Assembly (NCBI GenBank): GCA_016720595.1
Contig: JADKKI010000001.1
Coordinates: forward strand, 186,001-250,000
DNA from: Myxococcales bacterium
GTDB taxonomy: Bacteria; Myxococcota_A; Polyangia; Haliangiales; Haliangiaceae
Reading direction: 5' to 3'
Length of the DNA stretch: 64,000 nucleotides
Under the pieces are notes generated by a model. It saw nothing but the letters and a program-made list of their open reading frames with translations. It did no database searches and was not told where the DNA came from. Made by a program: the position numbers and the translations under genes. Positions 9,939 to 19,546 of the stretch are shown here, piece by piece; positions within the stretch are counted from its first letter, which is position 1, and each line of letters starts with the position of its first letter.

Positions 9939-10710
9939 GCTGACCGGGGCCGGCCTGGGCCGCTGCGACCGCGCGCGTCGCAGCCTCGGCGTCGTCGAGC
10001 CGCAGCGCGGTGCGCGCCATCGATCGGACCACGAAGAACGCGGTCAGCGTGAGGGCGATCGGGACGAGGATCATCATGCTCGAGGCCGCATCGTGTCCTT
10101 CGAAGTGGAGCGGCTGCTGGATGAACACGGCGCAGTCGTAGGCACCGTGGAACGCGACGGCGAGCAGGTAGCCACCGATCAGCCCCAGGCCCTTGCCGTC
10201 GAACCGCCGGCGAGCGGCCATGTAGCCGATCATGCCCGTCCACATCGCGTGGCCGGGAACGGCGAGCAGTGCTCGCGCCACCCACACATAGAGCTGGCCC
10301 TGGATCGACTCCTGCCCCAGAAGGTAGCCGACGTTCTCGACGAGGGCGAACCCGAGGCCCGCCCGCGCGGCGTAGACGATTCCGTCCATCCGCTCGTCGA
10401 ATTCGGGTCGGCGCCAGACGATCCAGTACACCACAGCGATCTTGCATGCCTCCTCGACGCCAGCGGCGACGACGAACGCGTGGTAGCTGGCGCCCTGGTA
10501 GGTGAACTGGGGGGCCACGCTCGCCCCGATGTCCGAGATCAGCCAGCGTTCGAGCAAGATAGCGGGGATCACCGACAGCATCCCCACGAACGCGACCAGC
10601 CGTCGCGTGCTGGCGGGCTCGGGGCGTTTGCGGTCCAGCCGATCGACGATCCACATCGCCACGAGGGCGGGAATGACGCCCGAAAGCGCAACCTGGACGT
10701 TTGCGTTCAC
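9931..10710 (-). CDS. PrsW-family intramembrane metalloprotease
   Basis: A multi-pass membrane protein of about 259 residues. The three PrsW motifs are present: EEACK (Glu pair at residues 86-87 from the GTG at 10710), FALVENVGY (E125), and the histidines of PGHAMW (H154) and AFHGAYD (H188, D192). PrsW clips anti-sigma factors in Bacillus; the target here is unknown. I start at GTG 10710 because the preceding 19 codons, from an ATG at 10767, are polar and delay the first helix. The upstream ATG remains possible. Confidence 0.85.
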   Translation of the reverse strand: MNANVQVALSGVIPALVAMWIVDRLDRKRPEPASTRRLVAFVGMLSVIPAILLERWLISDIGASVAPQFTYQGASYHAFVVAAGVEEACKIAVVYWIVWRRPEFDERMDGIVYAARAGLGFALVENVGYLLGQESIQGQLYVWVARALLAVPGHAMWTGMIGYMAARRRFDGKGLGLIGGYLLAVAFHGAYDCAVFIQQPLHFEGHDAASSMMILVPIALTLTAFFVVRSMARTALRLDDAEAATRAVAAAQAGPGQLN

Positions 10711-10790
10711 GCGCCCGTAAGTATGCCCGCGAACGGCGTCGTCGGGACCGGTAGCTTGACACATCACGGCAAGCAGCCGATTCTCTTGGT

Positions 10791-12548
10791 GTGGCGCCCC
10801 CGGAGCCCACTGCGGGCGCCCCTACCCGGGTCGGCCGGTACGAAGTGATTAGTCACCTCGCAACCGGCGGTATGGCGCAAATTTATCTGGCCCGACAGTC
10901 CGGCCTCGGATCATTCGAGCGCCATGTCGTGCTGAAGACGATCCTCCGGGAGCGCGCGAGTGATCAGCGCTTTGTCACCATGTTCCTCGACGAGGCCAAG
11001 CTCGCGGCCACGCTGAATCATCAGAACGTCGCGCAGGTCTACGAGGTCGATCAGGCCGACGGCGCCTACTTCATGGCGATGGAGTACGTCCACGGCGAGA
11101 ACGCCCGGGCGATCCTCGAGACCACGCTGCGCCGGGGCTGGACGATTCCTCTCGAGCTCGCGGTGATGATCATCAGCGGTGCCGCCGCGGGGCTCAATCA
11201 CGCGCACGAGCGGCGCGGCAAGAACGGCCAGCCGCTCAACATCGTTCATCGCGACGTGTCGCCGGCCAACATCATGGTCGGCTACGACGGCAGCGTGAAG
11301 GTCCTCGACTTCGGCATCGCGAAGGCCGAGGAGCGCGCCACCAAGACCGTCGGTGGGACGATCAAGGGCAAGTACGGTTACATGTCGCCCGAGCAGTGCA
11401 AGGGCAAGCCGATCGATCGGCGGAGCGACATCTTCGCGCTCGGCATCGTCCTCTACGAGCTGACGACGCTCCGCCGGGCCTTCAAGGGCAACGATGACTT
11501 CGAGACGATGAAGCGCATCGTCGCAGGCGATGTCGTGCTCCCCACGATCGCGGTGCCGGGATATCCGCGCGAGCTCGAGGCGATCGTGCTGACCGCGATG
11601 GCCAACGATCCGAACGCGCGCTTCCAGACCGGTCAGGAGCTGATCGAGGCGCTCGACGCGTTCGCGGTGCGCGCCAAGCTCACGGGCTCGAACACGGCGA
11701 TGGGTCGGTTCATGACCCAGCTGTTCGGCGCCAAGCGCGAGCCCTGGGTGGACGCGGCCCCCGGTGAGAAGACCGAGATCAGCATCGAGGCGGGTGCGGA
11801 CACCGACAACGAGAAGACCTCGGTGGTCGGGAATCAGTACATTCCACCCGAGGCGCGGCGCTCGCAGACCGAGAGCGACAACCCCGACACGATGCGCACG
11901 CCCGCCCAGCAGGTGGTGCCGCCGAAGATCCAGCCCGTCACGCCCGTCCACCTGCCGCAGGAGGCCGATGCTGCGGCGTGGCAGCAGATGGACTCCACGC
12001 ACCAGGCGCGGCAGAGCGCCCGCAACCAGCCGCAGCGGCTGGGCTCGCCGAGTGGTCACACGCCGCCGCCGCAGCTGCAGCGTCCGCCCGGCGAGCCTGA
12101 TGTCAGCGCGACCTTGACCGGCTCTGCGCCGCCACCGCAGCAGGGCCACTCGCAGCCCATGCAGATGCCGCAGATGCAGCCGCCGCCGTTTCAGCAGCCG
12201 CAGTATCCGGGCGCGCCGGTCGCGCAGCAGCCGTATCAGCAGCAGCCGTATCAGCAGCAGCCGCCGCAGGCGCAGCCACGAGCTGGTTCGGATCGTCAGC
12301 CGTTGATCGGCACCGACGAGATCTCGGAGGTCGGCGCCCAGCCGCTCGTCGACGATCCGCGGCTCGGCTGGAGCACCAACGTCAACCAGGCGATCACGGG
12401 CCCGATCTCCGCGCCGGGCGGCACCTCGAAGGGGATGTCGAACGATCTCGCGGACTACAAGATCCGCTCGAACAAGGGCTGGATCCTGCTCGCGATCTTC
12501 CTGGTGATCGGCGCCGCGGGCGCGATCGCGGCGATCGTCCTTTACTGA
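10791..12548 (+). CDS. Membrane-anchored Ser/Thr protein kinase
   Basis: A 585-residue Hanks-type kinase, GTG start. The kinase domain (about residues 15-285) has a glycine loop (LATGGMAQIYLA), catalytic lysine (HVVLKTI), the variant catalytic loop HRDVSPAN, DFGIA and the MSPEQ activation segment. A long Pro/Gln-rich linker with tandem QPYQQQ repeats follows, then one C-terminal helix (WILLAIFLVIGAAGAIAAIVLY) that places the kinase in the cytoplasm with no extracellular sensor. This architecture is common in myxobacteria. Substrate unknown. Confidence 0.93.
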   Translation: MAPPEPTAGAPTRVGRYEVISHLATGGMAQIYLARQSGLGSFERHVVLKTILRERASDQRFVTMFLDEAKLAATLNHQNVAQVYEVDQADGAYFMAMEYVHGENARAILETTLRRGWTIPLELAVMIISGAAAGLNHAHERRGKNGQPLNIVHRDVSPANIMVGYDGSVKVLDFGIAKAEERATKTVGGTIKGKYGYMSPEQCKGKPIDRRSDIFALGIVLYELTTLRRAFKGNDDFETMKRIVAGDVVLPTIAVPGYPRELEAIVLTAMANDPNARFQTGQELIEALDAFAVRAKLTGSNTAMGRFMTQLFGAKREPWVDAAPGEKTEISIEAGADTDNEKTSVVGNQYIPPEARRSQTESDNPDTMRTPAQQVVPPKIQPVTPVHLPQEADAAAWQQMDSTHQARQSARNQPQRLGSPSGHTPPPQLQRPPGEPDVSATLTGSAPPPQQGHSQPMQMPQMQPPPFQQPQYPGAPVAQQPYQQQPYQQQPPQAQPRAGSDRQPLIGTDEISEVGAQPLVDDPRLGWSTNVNQAITGPISAPGGTSKGMSNDLADYKIRSNKGWILLAIFLVIGAAGAIAAIVLY

Positions 12549-12619
12549 GCGCGCTCCACTAGCGCCGACCAGCGGGTTCGCACTCGACGGCGCCCGGGGC
12601 GAGGTGCCATGGTCGGCCC

Positions 12620-14143
12620 ATGGCCACTGCGACGAGCACCCCCACCACCGATCGGCTGTCCAGCTACAACCCCGCGACCGGCGAGGTCGTCGGCACGGTC
12701 GCCGTGCACACGCCCGCGGAGGTCGATGCGGCCGTCGCGCGTGCGCGGGTCGCCGCGCAGGCGTGGGGCGCGCTGTCGTTCGAGGCGCGAGGCGAGGAGT
12801 TGACCGCATTTCGCAAGGCGATCGCCGCGCACGCCGACGAGCTGGCCGAGCTGCTCCATCGCGAGAACGGCAAGCCCGAGCTCGAGGCTTATGTCGAGGT
12901 CATGATGGCGCTCGGTCACGTGCAACACGCCGCTGCGCGCGCCGAGTCCGCGATGGCGCCCAAGAAGGTGTCCGCGGGGATGCTGGCGAACTTCCGCGCG
13001 ACGATCAGCTACCACCCGCTGGGCGTGGTCGGCGTGATCGGCCCGTGGAACTATCCGCTGTACACGCCGATGGGCTCGATCGCTTATGCGCTCGCCGCCG
13101 GCAACGCGGTGGTGTTCAAGCCCTCGGAGCTCACGCCGCTGGTCGCGGTGAAGCTCGCGGAGATCGCGGCCAAGACGTTCGCGCTGCCGAACCTCCTGCA
13201 GGTCGTCACCGGTGCGGGCGCCACGGGCGCGGCGCTCGCGAAGTCCGCGGTCAACAAGATCGCGTTCACCGGCTCCGCCGGCACGGGCAAGCGCGTGATG
13301 ATGGCGGCGGCCGAGCGGCTGACGCCGGTGCTGCTCGAGCTCGGCGGCAAGGATCCGATGATCGTCGCCGACGATGCCGATCTCGAGAAGGCGGCGGAGG
13401 CGTGCGTGTATGGCGCACTGACCAACGCGGGCCAGGCGTGCATCTCGGTCGAGCGCGTCTACGTGGCCGACGCGGTCCACGACCGGTTCGTCGACGAGGT
13501 CGTGAAGCAGGTGCGTGCGCTCAAGGTCGGTGGCGATGATGGCGATCTCGGCGCGATGACCAGCACGGCGCAGGTCGCGATCGTGAAGGACCACCTCGAG
13601 GATGCGATCGCGAAGGGCGCCAAGGTCCTGACCGGCGGCCCCGGTGCGATCAGCGGCAACTACATCCAGCCCACGGTGCTCACCGAGGTCGATCACCGCA
13701 TGAAGGTGATGAGCGACGAGACGTTTGGTCCGGTGATCCCGATCAAGCGCGTCGATTCTCTCGACGAGGCGGTCAAGCTCGCGAACGACAGCACGTACGG
13801 GCTTGGCTCCACGGTGTTCGCGGGCAAGGCCGCCCGCTCGATCGCCGCGCGGCTGCGCGCCGGGATGACCTCGGTCAACTCGGTGATGGGCTTCGCCGGC
13901 ATTCCGAGCCTGCCGTTCGGCGGGATCGGGGACTCCGGGTTCGGCCGGATCCACGGCGACGAGGGCATCCGCGAGTTCACCCGCGTGAAGTCGACCGCAG
14001 AGCAGGTGATGTCGATCCCGATGAACATGATGTCGTTCCGTCAGCCCAAGGACATGACGAAGCGGCTGAAGGGCATGATCAAGCAGCTCTACGGCGACGG
14101 CGTGATCGCGAAGGCCGGCGACCTGTTCCGCCGGCTGCGCTAG
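12620..14143 (+). CDS. NAD(P)-dependent aldehyde dehydrogenase
   Basis: A 507-residue class I-type aldehyde dehydrogenase that oxidises an aldehyde to the acid. The catalytic Cys is C274 (GQACIS), the general base Glu is E240 (LLELGGKDP), the cofactor segment FTGSAGTGK precedes it, and the SLPFGGIGDSGFGR motif sits near the C terminus. An extra C-terminal basic tail follows the ALDH fold. The neighbouring convergent gene is a cell-wall peptidase, so context does not identify the aldehyde. Confidence 0.92.
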   Translation: MATATSTPTTDRLSSYNPATGEVVGTVAVHTPAEVDAAVARARVAAQAWGALSFEARGEELTAFRKAIAAHADELAELLHRENGKPELEAYVEVMMALGHVQHAAARAESAMAPKKVSAGMLANFRATISYHPLGVVGVIGPWNYPLYTPMGSIAYALAAGNAVVFKPSELTPLVAVKLAEIAAKTFALPNLLQVVTGAGATGAALAKSAVNKIAFTGSAGTGKRVMMAAAERLTPVLLELGGKDPMIVADDADLEKAAEACVYGALTNAGQACISVERVYVADAVHDRFVDEVVKQVRALKVGGDDGDLGAMTSTAQVAIVKDHLEDAIAKGAKVLTGGPGAISGNYIQPTVLTEVDHRMKVMSDETFGPVIPIKRVDSLDEAVKLANDSTYGLGSTVFAGKAARSIAARLRAGMTSVNSVMGFAGIPSLPFGGIGDSGFGRIHGDEGIREFTRVKSTAEQVMSIPMNMMSFRQPKDMTKRLKGMIKQLYGDGVIAKAGDLFRRLR

Positions 14144-14255
14144 GCGCGCGGGTGCGCTCAGACCGTTGACGCTGTTCGGCAGCGCCAGGGGCCCCGCGGT
14201 TCGCCCTCTGCGGCTCCTCGGCCCAGGCGACGCCCGTGTCCACGATCGTGGCCAA

Positions 14256-14305
14256 CCAAGGTCCGTCTCCGACCTTGGTTCCGTTTCCTGGTTTGAGTCT
14301 GGGCC
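14256..14305 (-). repeat. Dispersed intergenic repeat, copy 1 (convergent gap)
   Basis: In the gap between the aldehyde dehydrogenase and the convergent mepA-like gene, the minus strand reads CTCAAACCAGGAAACGG then AACCAAGGTCGGAGAC, about 80 percent like the copies near 37.7 and 46.7 kb. A 10-bp perfect inverted repeat (AACCAAGGTC, 7-nt loop, GACCTTGGTT) could act as a two-way terminator. The rest of the 14144-14357 gap shows no gene. Confidence 0.6.
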
Positions 14306-14357
14306 GAGCCCGGGGGAACGCCCGCGTGACCCAGTCGCCATGGTGGGTCGCGGCGGC

Positions 14358-15116
14358 TCAGCGGCAGCTGGTGTCGCGGTCGCGGCACTTGAAGCGGACG
14401 TGCACGTGGTTGTCGTGGTTCGGGAAGTGCCGCACCACGCCCGTCGCCGAGTCGCGACCGTTCGGATACTGGAACACGCGGTCGAGGCGCTTGGCGCTGA
14501 CGTCGTGGCCCTTGGCCCAGCGGTAGATGATGCCCTGGACGTTGTAGTCGAGGAACATGATCTGCGCGCCGCCATCCTCGGTCGAGGTCTTGGCGAGCTC
14601 CCAGACCAGCTTCCAGGTCGCGGCGGCGTCGAGGTTGGCCTCGGTGGCGCGTGCGAAGCTCGCCGGATACCCGGCGGGCTTGGTCTTGTAGAACAAGCCG
14701 AGGTCGGCATCGCGGCCCGATTGGTGAGAGTGGTGCTCGGTGATCTGGCCGCCGCTCTCTGCCGAGAGATCGCCGATCGCGAGCACGTGGACCTTCGGGA
14801 ACGCCTCGAGCGTGTTGGTCACCGCGTCGTGCACGTGGTCCACGGTGTCGCGCGTGCCGAACGCACGGGCGGGGCGGCGGATCACGTAGCCTTCGCCGCG
14901 AGGAAGGCGGGCCGGCGCGGTGAGCCGCCCGGACCACGGCGCGCCGATCGAGCGATCTCGATTGCGCACGGTCGGCTCGCGCTTGGTCGACGTGATCTCG
15001 CGTCTCGCCGGCGTGTCGACGGCCACCCGTTTCTTGGTGGAGCCGTGGCGCCGCGGGCGCGCCTCGGAGACGGTTGCCAGGCTCAGGATCACGGCGACGA
15101 GGGCAAACATCCGCAT
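14358..15116 (-). CDS. mepA: Penicillin-insensitive murein endopeptidase (M74, MepA-like)
   Basis: A 252-residue exported peptidase. The Met at 15116 begins a signal peptide (MRMFALVAVILSLATVSEA); a longer ORF start adds 26 polar residues and is rejected. Both zinc motifs of the family are seen: HHSHQSGRDADLGL and HDNHVHVRFKC. MepA-type enzymes cut the D-Ala-mDAP cross-link in the periplasm. A basic linker separates the signal peptide from the catalytic domain. The segment downstream to base 14158 stays open in another frame but is not part of this protein. Confidence 0.88.
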   Translation of the reverse strand: MRMFALVAVILSLATVSEARPRRHGSTKKRVAVDTPARREITSTKREPTVRNRDRSIGAPWSGRLTAPARLPRGEGYVIRRPARAFGTRDTVDHVHDAVTNTLEAFPKVHVLAIGDLSAESGGQITEHHSHQSGRDADLGLFYKTKPAGYPASFARATEANLDAAATWKLVWELAKTSTEDGGAQIMFLDYNVQGIIYRWAKGHDVSAKRLDRVFQYPNGRDSATGVVRHFPNHDNHVHVRFKCRDRDTSCR

Positions 15117-15186
15117 CAGAAACTGATCCTGCGGGTCCCGCCCGGCGAGGGGCAAGTTTTGACCGAGGTCACTCCCGTTCGGACCA

Positions 15187-16252
15187 CTACGCACGCTTCA
15201 GCTTGAGCTGCCGGCACCGCTCGCCGAGCAGCTTGCCGATCGGTGTCAGGTCGTCCTGGAGCGTCTTCGTGAAGTCGCCACGGGTCAGCGTCTTGCCCGC
15301 GAGGATGAGGCTCCGCAGGTCACCGCACGCGCGATGCGCGTCGACCAACGCCGCGGCGCCGCCGTTGTAGACCCGGGCCTCGGTCAGCGAGGCGTTGTTC
15401 GGGCGGCGACGCAGGTGGAGGTCGGCCACCAGCTCGTCGATGATCTTGGCCTTCTGCACGAGCTTGGCCTCGCGGGGCAGGGTTCCCTCGTACAGCTTCT
15501 TCAGCTGGGTGTACGTGTCGAGCGTGCGCGCCGTGCGGTGCAGGTGCGTGGCCTGACCAAGTGTCCAGGCCAGCTCCTCGGGGGAGCCTCGCCCGAACCG
15601 GTCGATGATCCAGTGATCGGTCAGGGTGTCGGCGACGTACGAGGCGAGGCTCTCGTTGAAGAACGGCTGATCCGGGACCAGCACCGTCGCGTGGACGCTC
15701 TCGTGGAGGATGACGTTGGCGAGCTCCGGAAAGGCGTCGTCCCCTCCGCCGAGCATCGTCGACAGCACCGGATCGGGGAACCACCCACCGGTGGAGTACG
15801 CCGAGGCCGGGCGCACGATGGCGTCGAAGCCGCGCGCCTCGAGCTCGAGCTTGTGCTTGACGCCATCATCCTCGTCAAACCAGCCGAGGCCGGCGAAGCA
15901 GCCGACGATCGGGAAGCACCACTTCAGCGGCTTGAACGCGACCGGATCCGCCGCGCCGACGAACCACACGGCGGCGGGGCGACCCAGCCAGGAGTACGAG
16001 TTGTAGTTGCGCTTGATCTTGAGGCCGTAGCTGCGCCCGTACAGCTTGATCGCAGGGATCTCGGCGAGCAATACCGCGGTGCGCAGCGGCGTGTTCGGAT
16101 CTGCGACGACCTGATCGATCGGCCGCGCGCGTGCCAGCAGATCGAGCTGGCCGTAGGCCGCCTGCCCGAGGTAGCGCGGCATCAGACAGCCGGTCAACGC
16201 ACCCGCGAGCGCGAGCGGCGGCTGTGGCGAGCGCGAGGGCAGGGCGGGTCAC
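15187..16252 (-). CDS. COG4324-type predicted aminopeptidase lipoprotein, frameshifted at its 5' end
   Basis: The body (15187-16197) encodes a metallopeptidase with HESVH (H165-E166-H169 counted from 16197) and a downstream NESLA Glu, as in the COG4324 predicted aminopeptidases. No usable ATG or GTG lies in this frame after the stop of the HIT gene. A GTG at 16252 overlaps that TGA (GTGA) and opens a signal peptide, MTRPALALATAA, in another frame, while the body frame preceding residue 1 reads LALAGALTGC with a lipobox. Joining them needs one indel near 16205-16225. This is either a sequencing error or a real inactivation. Confidence 0.75.
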
Positions 16253-16656
16253 AGCGCGCTCGCGATCGCCTTGGCCAGGGCGGCTCCCTCGGCCAGCGCG
16301 GTCGCCTTCCACCCGATGCCAAGCCCGCTGCCATCGTCGTGCTTCGGGATGATGTGGAAATGGACGTGGAACACGGCCTGGTGGGCCTCGACGCCGTTGT
16401 TCTGGAGGACGTTGAAGCTGGTCGCGCCGGTGGCGGCGAGAACCGCGCGCGCGATCCGCGGCAACGCCCGGCCCACCGCCGCGGCCGCATCGTCCGACAG
16501 CGCGTCGAGCGTGGCGGCCAGCTCCTTCGGGATCACCAGCGTGTGACCGCGGGAGATCGGGTTGACGTCGAGGAACGCGAGGACCTGGTCGTCCTCGTAG
16601 ACGCGGTGACAGGGAATCTCACCGCGGAGGATCTTGGCGAACACCGTCTCGGCCAT
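16249..16656 (-). CDS. HIT-family nucleotide hydrolase (Hint-like)
   Basis: A 135-residue histidine-triad protein. The Met at 16656 fits the family start (MAETVFAKILRGEIPC); six extra upstream codons are not needed. The HIT motif HVHFHIIP carries the active-site histidines, preceded by FNVLQNNG. Such proteins hydrolyse AMP-linked phosphoramidates or dinucleoside polyphosphates in the cytoplasm. It heads a pair with the aminopeptidase-like gene, whose GTG overlaps this stop codon. Confidence 0.92.
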   Translation of the reverse strand: MAETVFAKILRGEIPCHRVYEDDQVLAFLDVNPISRGHTLVIPKELAATLDALSDDAAAAVGRALPRIARAVLAATGATSFNVLQNNGVEAHQAVFHVHFHIIPKHDDGSGLGIGWKATALAEGAALAKAIASAL

Positions 16657-16670
16657 GGGCCGAGGGTAGC

Positions 16671-17768
16671 TCACATCGCGGCGCGGTCGCCGGCGGTGGG
16701 CACGTTGCGCGACGTCCCGGCGCTGGTCGGGGTGATCGGCGTGGTCGAGAGTGCCGCCGCACCGACGAGGACGTTGATCGCGACGGTCTTGCCGCCCGCG
16801 GAGGCAGTCACCGGGATCGAACCGGAGGTCTTCCCGGCCGACGAGACGGAGATGCAGTTCCGGCTGAGCGTGTCCCGGCCGTTCACCGTGGTGACGCCGT
16901 TCGTCACGAACGTCCAGGTCAGGCCATAGATGTAGCGACCGTTGCTCGTGGCCTCGAAGCAGACCGAGGCCGAGGAGTTCGCGGGCACGGTGGGCTGTGC
17001 GTCGAGCGGGGCGATCGCGTCGGCGCCGGCCACCACCTCGATCGGCATCGTCGCGGCGGGCTTGTCACCCGCGGTCACCACGAGCGGGTAGGTCCCGACG
17101 GTCGCGCTCGGGATCTTGATCGAGTCCCAGCTCGTCCGCGTGCTGCCGGGCAGGTCGAGGATCATCGACGTGTCGACGATCCGCTCGGGGGTGGTGCCAC
17201 CGCTCTCCTGGACGTCACCCACGAGCGCGACGCCGATCTCCTGCTCGCCGGTGGCGAACACGAGGTCCGGTCGGTTGGTCGGCGTGACCTCGAAGCTCGT
17301 GCCGACCAGGCGCATCGACTTGAGCGCGGCGCCGGTGAGCATGTAGCGATCGTAGAGCTCGCCCGTGGCCGGATCCGTGATCCGCAGGTAGTTCGAGCGG
17401 CTGCGCGCACCCTTGACGGTGACGATGGAGCCGCTATGCCCGACCACGGAGACGCCGAGGCCGCCGTCGTCATCCGCGTCGTACGGCAGGTTGAGCGCGA
17501 TCCGGGCGCCATCGGCGCGCACGTACTCGAGCGAGACTTCCTGGGTGCCGCCGATCGCGGTGGCCGCTGGCCCGAGCCCGCCGAACAGCTGATCGGCGAG
17601 CGAGTTGCCGATGAAGTGGACGCCGTTGGGCGTGTTCGGCGAGCAGACCTCGCCGGCGGGGCACTCGCCCGTGTCCGCGCGCTCGCCAGCGGTGTTGCAG
17701 GCAACCAGCGGGGCCAGCAAGGGTACGGTGAGCAAGGCGCGCGACAGATAGGTGGAGGCTCGATTCAT
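16671..17768 (-). CDS. Secreted lipoprotein with Ig-like/IPT-type domains, unknown role
   Basis: A 365-residue predicted lipoprotein; the Met at 17768 opens a signal peptide ending in the lipobox LVAC. Beta-rich, Gly/Thr/Ser-rich segments follow, with a final bacterial Ig-like stretch (IPVTASAGGKTVAINVLVG), but I cannot name a family. Residues just after the lipid cysteine contain several further cysteines (GECPAGEVCS). It ends 14 bases before the HIT gene start and may be cotranscribed with it. Confidence 0.65.
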   Translation of the reverse strand: MNRASTYLSRALLTVPLLAPLVACNTAGERADTGECPAGEVCSPNTPNGVHFIGNSLADQLFGGLGPAATAIGGTQEVSLEYVRADGARIALNLPYDADDDGGLGVSVVGHSGSIVTVKGARSRSNYLRITDPATGELYDRYMLTGAALKSMRLVGTSFEVTPTNRPDLVFATGEQEIGVALVGDVQESGGTTPERIVDTSMILDLPGSTRTSWDSIKIPSATVGTYPLVVTAGDKPAATMPIEVVAGADAIAPLDAQPTVPANSSASVCFEATSNGRYIYGLTWTFVTNGVTTVNGRDTLSRNCISVSSAGKTSGSIPVTASAGGKTVAINVLVGAAALSTTPITPTSAGTSRNVPTAGDRAAM

Positions 17769-17891
17769 GACGTGGGAAAGAGCACTGGTCGTGCCACCGA
17801 ACCCATCCGGGATCCGCACACTTGCGCCCACCATCGTCAACGGTTGCCGCCAGGACAGGACATCCGTGTCGCGGCGCTCGCCAGGCGGTGG

Positions 17892-18590
17892 TCAGGGATC
17901 GAAGCGATAGCCAGAGCCGCGCACCGTGATGAAGTGGCGCGGATGCTCGGGGTTGTCCTCGAGCCGCTTGCGCAGCTGCCCCACGAAGTTATCGACGGTG
18001 CGGACCGAGCCCGCCGACTGCCCCCAGACCAGCTGGAACAGCTGGGCCCGGGAGAACACCTGGCTCGGATGACGGACGAAGAACGCGAGCAGCTCGAGCT
18101 CGAGGTGGGTCAGCTTCACCTCCTCCCCGGCGCGCGTGACGAGCCGCTGCGTCAGATCGATCGCGACGTCACCGAAGCCGTAGGCCGCGCTCGGTGGAGC
18201 GGGGATCGGCACCACCGTGATCGGCTGGACCCGGCGGAGCACGGCTTCGATCCGTGCGAGCAGCTCGGCGAGCGCGAACGGCTTGGTGACGTAGTCGTCC
18301 GCGCCGAGCCGGAGCGCGGCGACCTTGTCGAACTCGCCGCCACGCGCCGACACCACGATCACGGGGACCAGGTTGTCGGAGGCGCGCAGCGCCGACAGCA
18401 CCTCGAGGCCATTGCGCTTGGGGAGGTTGATGTCGAGCAGCACGAGCGCGAAGTCCTCGGTCTCGAGCTGCGCGAGCGCCTCTTCGCCATCGCGCGCGAT
18501 CTGGGTGGAGCGTCCGGCGAGCTTGAGGTTGAGTGCGAGCCCCGTGGCGATCGCCTCGTCATCCTCGACGATCAAGATCCTGCCGCTCAC
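17892..18590 (-). CDS. OmpR/PhoB-family response regulator
   Basis: A 232-residue two-domain regulator. The receiver has the acidic pair in VEDDE, phospho-acceptor D53 (LLDINLPKRNG), and the YVTKPFA lysine. The C-terminal winged helix shows LTHLELELLAFFVRHPSQV and GSGYRFDP at the extreme C terminus. Its start overlaps the stop of the upstream kinase gene by 4 bases, so the pair is cotranscribed. Target genes cannot be told from this sequence. Confidence 0.94.
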   Translation of the reverse strand: MSGRILIVEDDEAIATGLALNLKLAGRSTQIARDGEEALAQLETEDFALVLLDINLPKRNGLEVLSALRASDNLVPVIVVSARGGEFDKVAALRLGADDYVTKPFALAELLARIEAVLRRVQPITVVPIPAPPSAAYGFGDVAIDLTQRLVTRAGEEVKLTHLELELLAFFVRHPSQVFSRAQLFQLVWGQSAGSVRTVDNFVGQLRKRLEDNPEHPRHFITVRGSGYRFDP

Positions 18591-19543
18591 GAGCGCGCCT
18601 CGCGGAGTGCGGCCGAGCTGAGATGTGCGGGCCGGGGCACGGGCTTGCGGCGGCGCTTGAGGCGGATCCGGAACGTGGTCTCGCCGGGGCGCGACGTGAA
18701 GTCGATCTTGCCCTTGTGGCCGCGGACGATCGCGCGCACGAAGGCGAGACCGAGCCCGACGCCGGGGACGCCGCTCTGGCTCGCAGCGCGGCCGCGATTG
18801 AACTGCTCGAAGATCGCGCCCTGTTCGCCTCGCTCGATGCCGACCCCGTTGTCGGTCACCGTGATCTCGATCCGTCGGCCCGCGGTGTATGCGGCGATCG
18901 CGATCCGCTTGTCCTCCCCCGAATACTTCCAGGCGTTGGTGAGGAGGTTGGCGAGCGCGCTCACCAGCGTGGGGCGATCGCCGACCACGACCAGCCCGGG
19001 CTCCACCGACGCGGTGACGGCGGTGGGCCGGGTCAGCGTGAGCGCATGGAACGAGGCGATCGCCTCCTCGACGAGCGCGGCGACATCGATCTGCTCACGC
19101 AGGTAGACGTGGCTCGATTCCAGGCGCGACAGCTCGAGCACGCGATCGACGAGGACCTCCAGGCGATCGGTCTCGCGACCGAGCAGCGAGAGCACCTGCT
19201 CCTGGTCGGCCGCATCGAGCCGGCCGGTGCGAAGGGACTCGATGAGGAGGCGCAGCGAGGTCACGGGGGTCCGGAGCTCGTGCGAGACACTCGAGACGAA
19301 GTCGTTCTGCAGACGCACGAGCGACGCGCCCTTGCCCACGAAGATCGTGACCAGGATGAAGCCGGTGATGCCGCTGCCGGTCAGGGCGAGCACGAGGATC
19401 CCGAGGACCGCCGTGGTCACGCTCGGCTCCATCGCGAGCAGGATGATGCCGATCGCCGACATCATCACCGTGGGGACCAGCACGGCGATCATCAACACGA
19501 GCTGCGCGCGTCGCAGCTGCATGTTCGCCGGCGGGAAGCGCAT
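18587..19543 (-). CDS. Membrane sensor histidine kinase
   Basis: A 318-residue kinase with two N-terminal transmembrane helices (about residues 15-37 and 45-70) and almost no periplasmic loop, so it probably senses a membrane or cytoplasmic signal. The HisKA box has H88 (SSVSHELRTP), followed by the N box (LLTNAWKYSG), DNGVGI and GVGLGLAFVRAIV ATP-lid motifs. It precedes and overlaps its cognate response regulator (17892-18590). No HAMP or PAS domain is visible. Confidence 0.93.
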   Translation of the reverse strand: MRFPPANMQLRRAQLVLMIAVLVPTVMMSAIGIILLAMEPSVTTAVLGILVLALTGSGITGFILVTIFVGKGASLVRLQNDFVSSVSHELRTPVTSLRLLIESLRTGRLDAADQEQVLSLLGRETDRLEVLVDRVLELSRLESSHVYLREQIDVAALVEEAIASFHALTLTRPTAVTASVEPGLVVVGDRPTLVSALANLLTNAWKYSGEDKRIAIAAYTAGRRIEITVTDNGVGIERGEQGAIFEQFNRGRAASQSGVPGVGLGLAFVRAIVRGHKGKIDFTSRPGETTFRIRLKRRRKPVPRPAHLSSAALREARS

Positions 19544-19546
19544 GGT

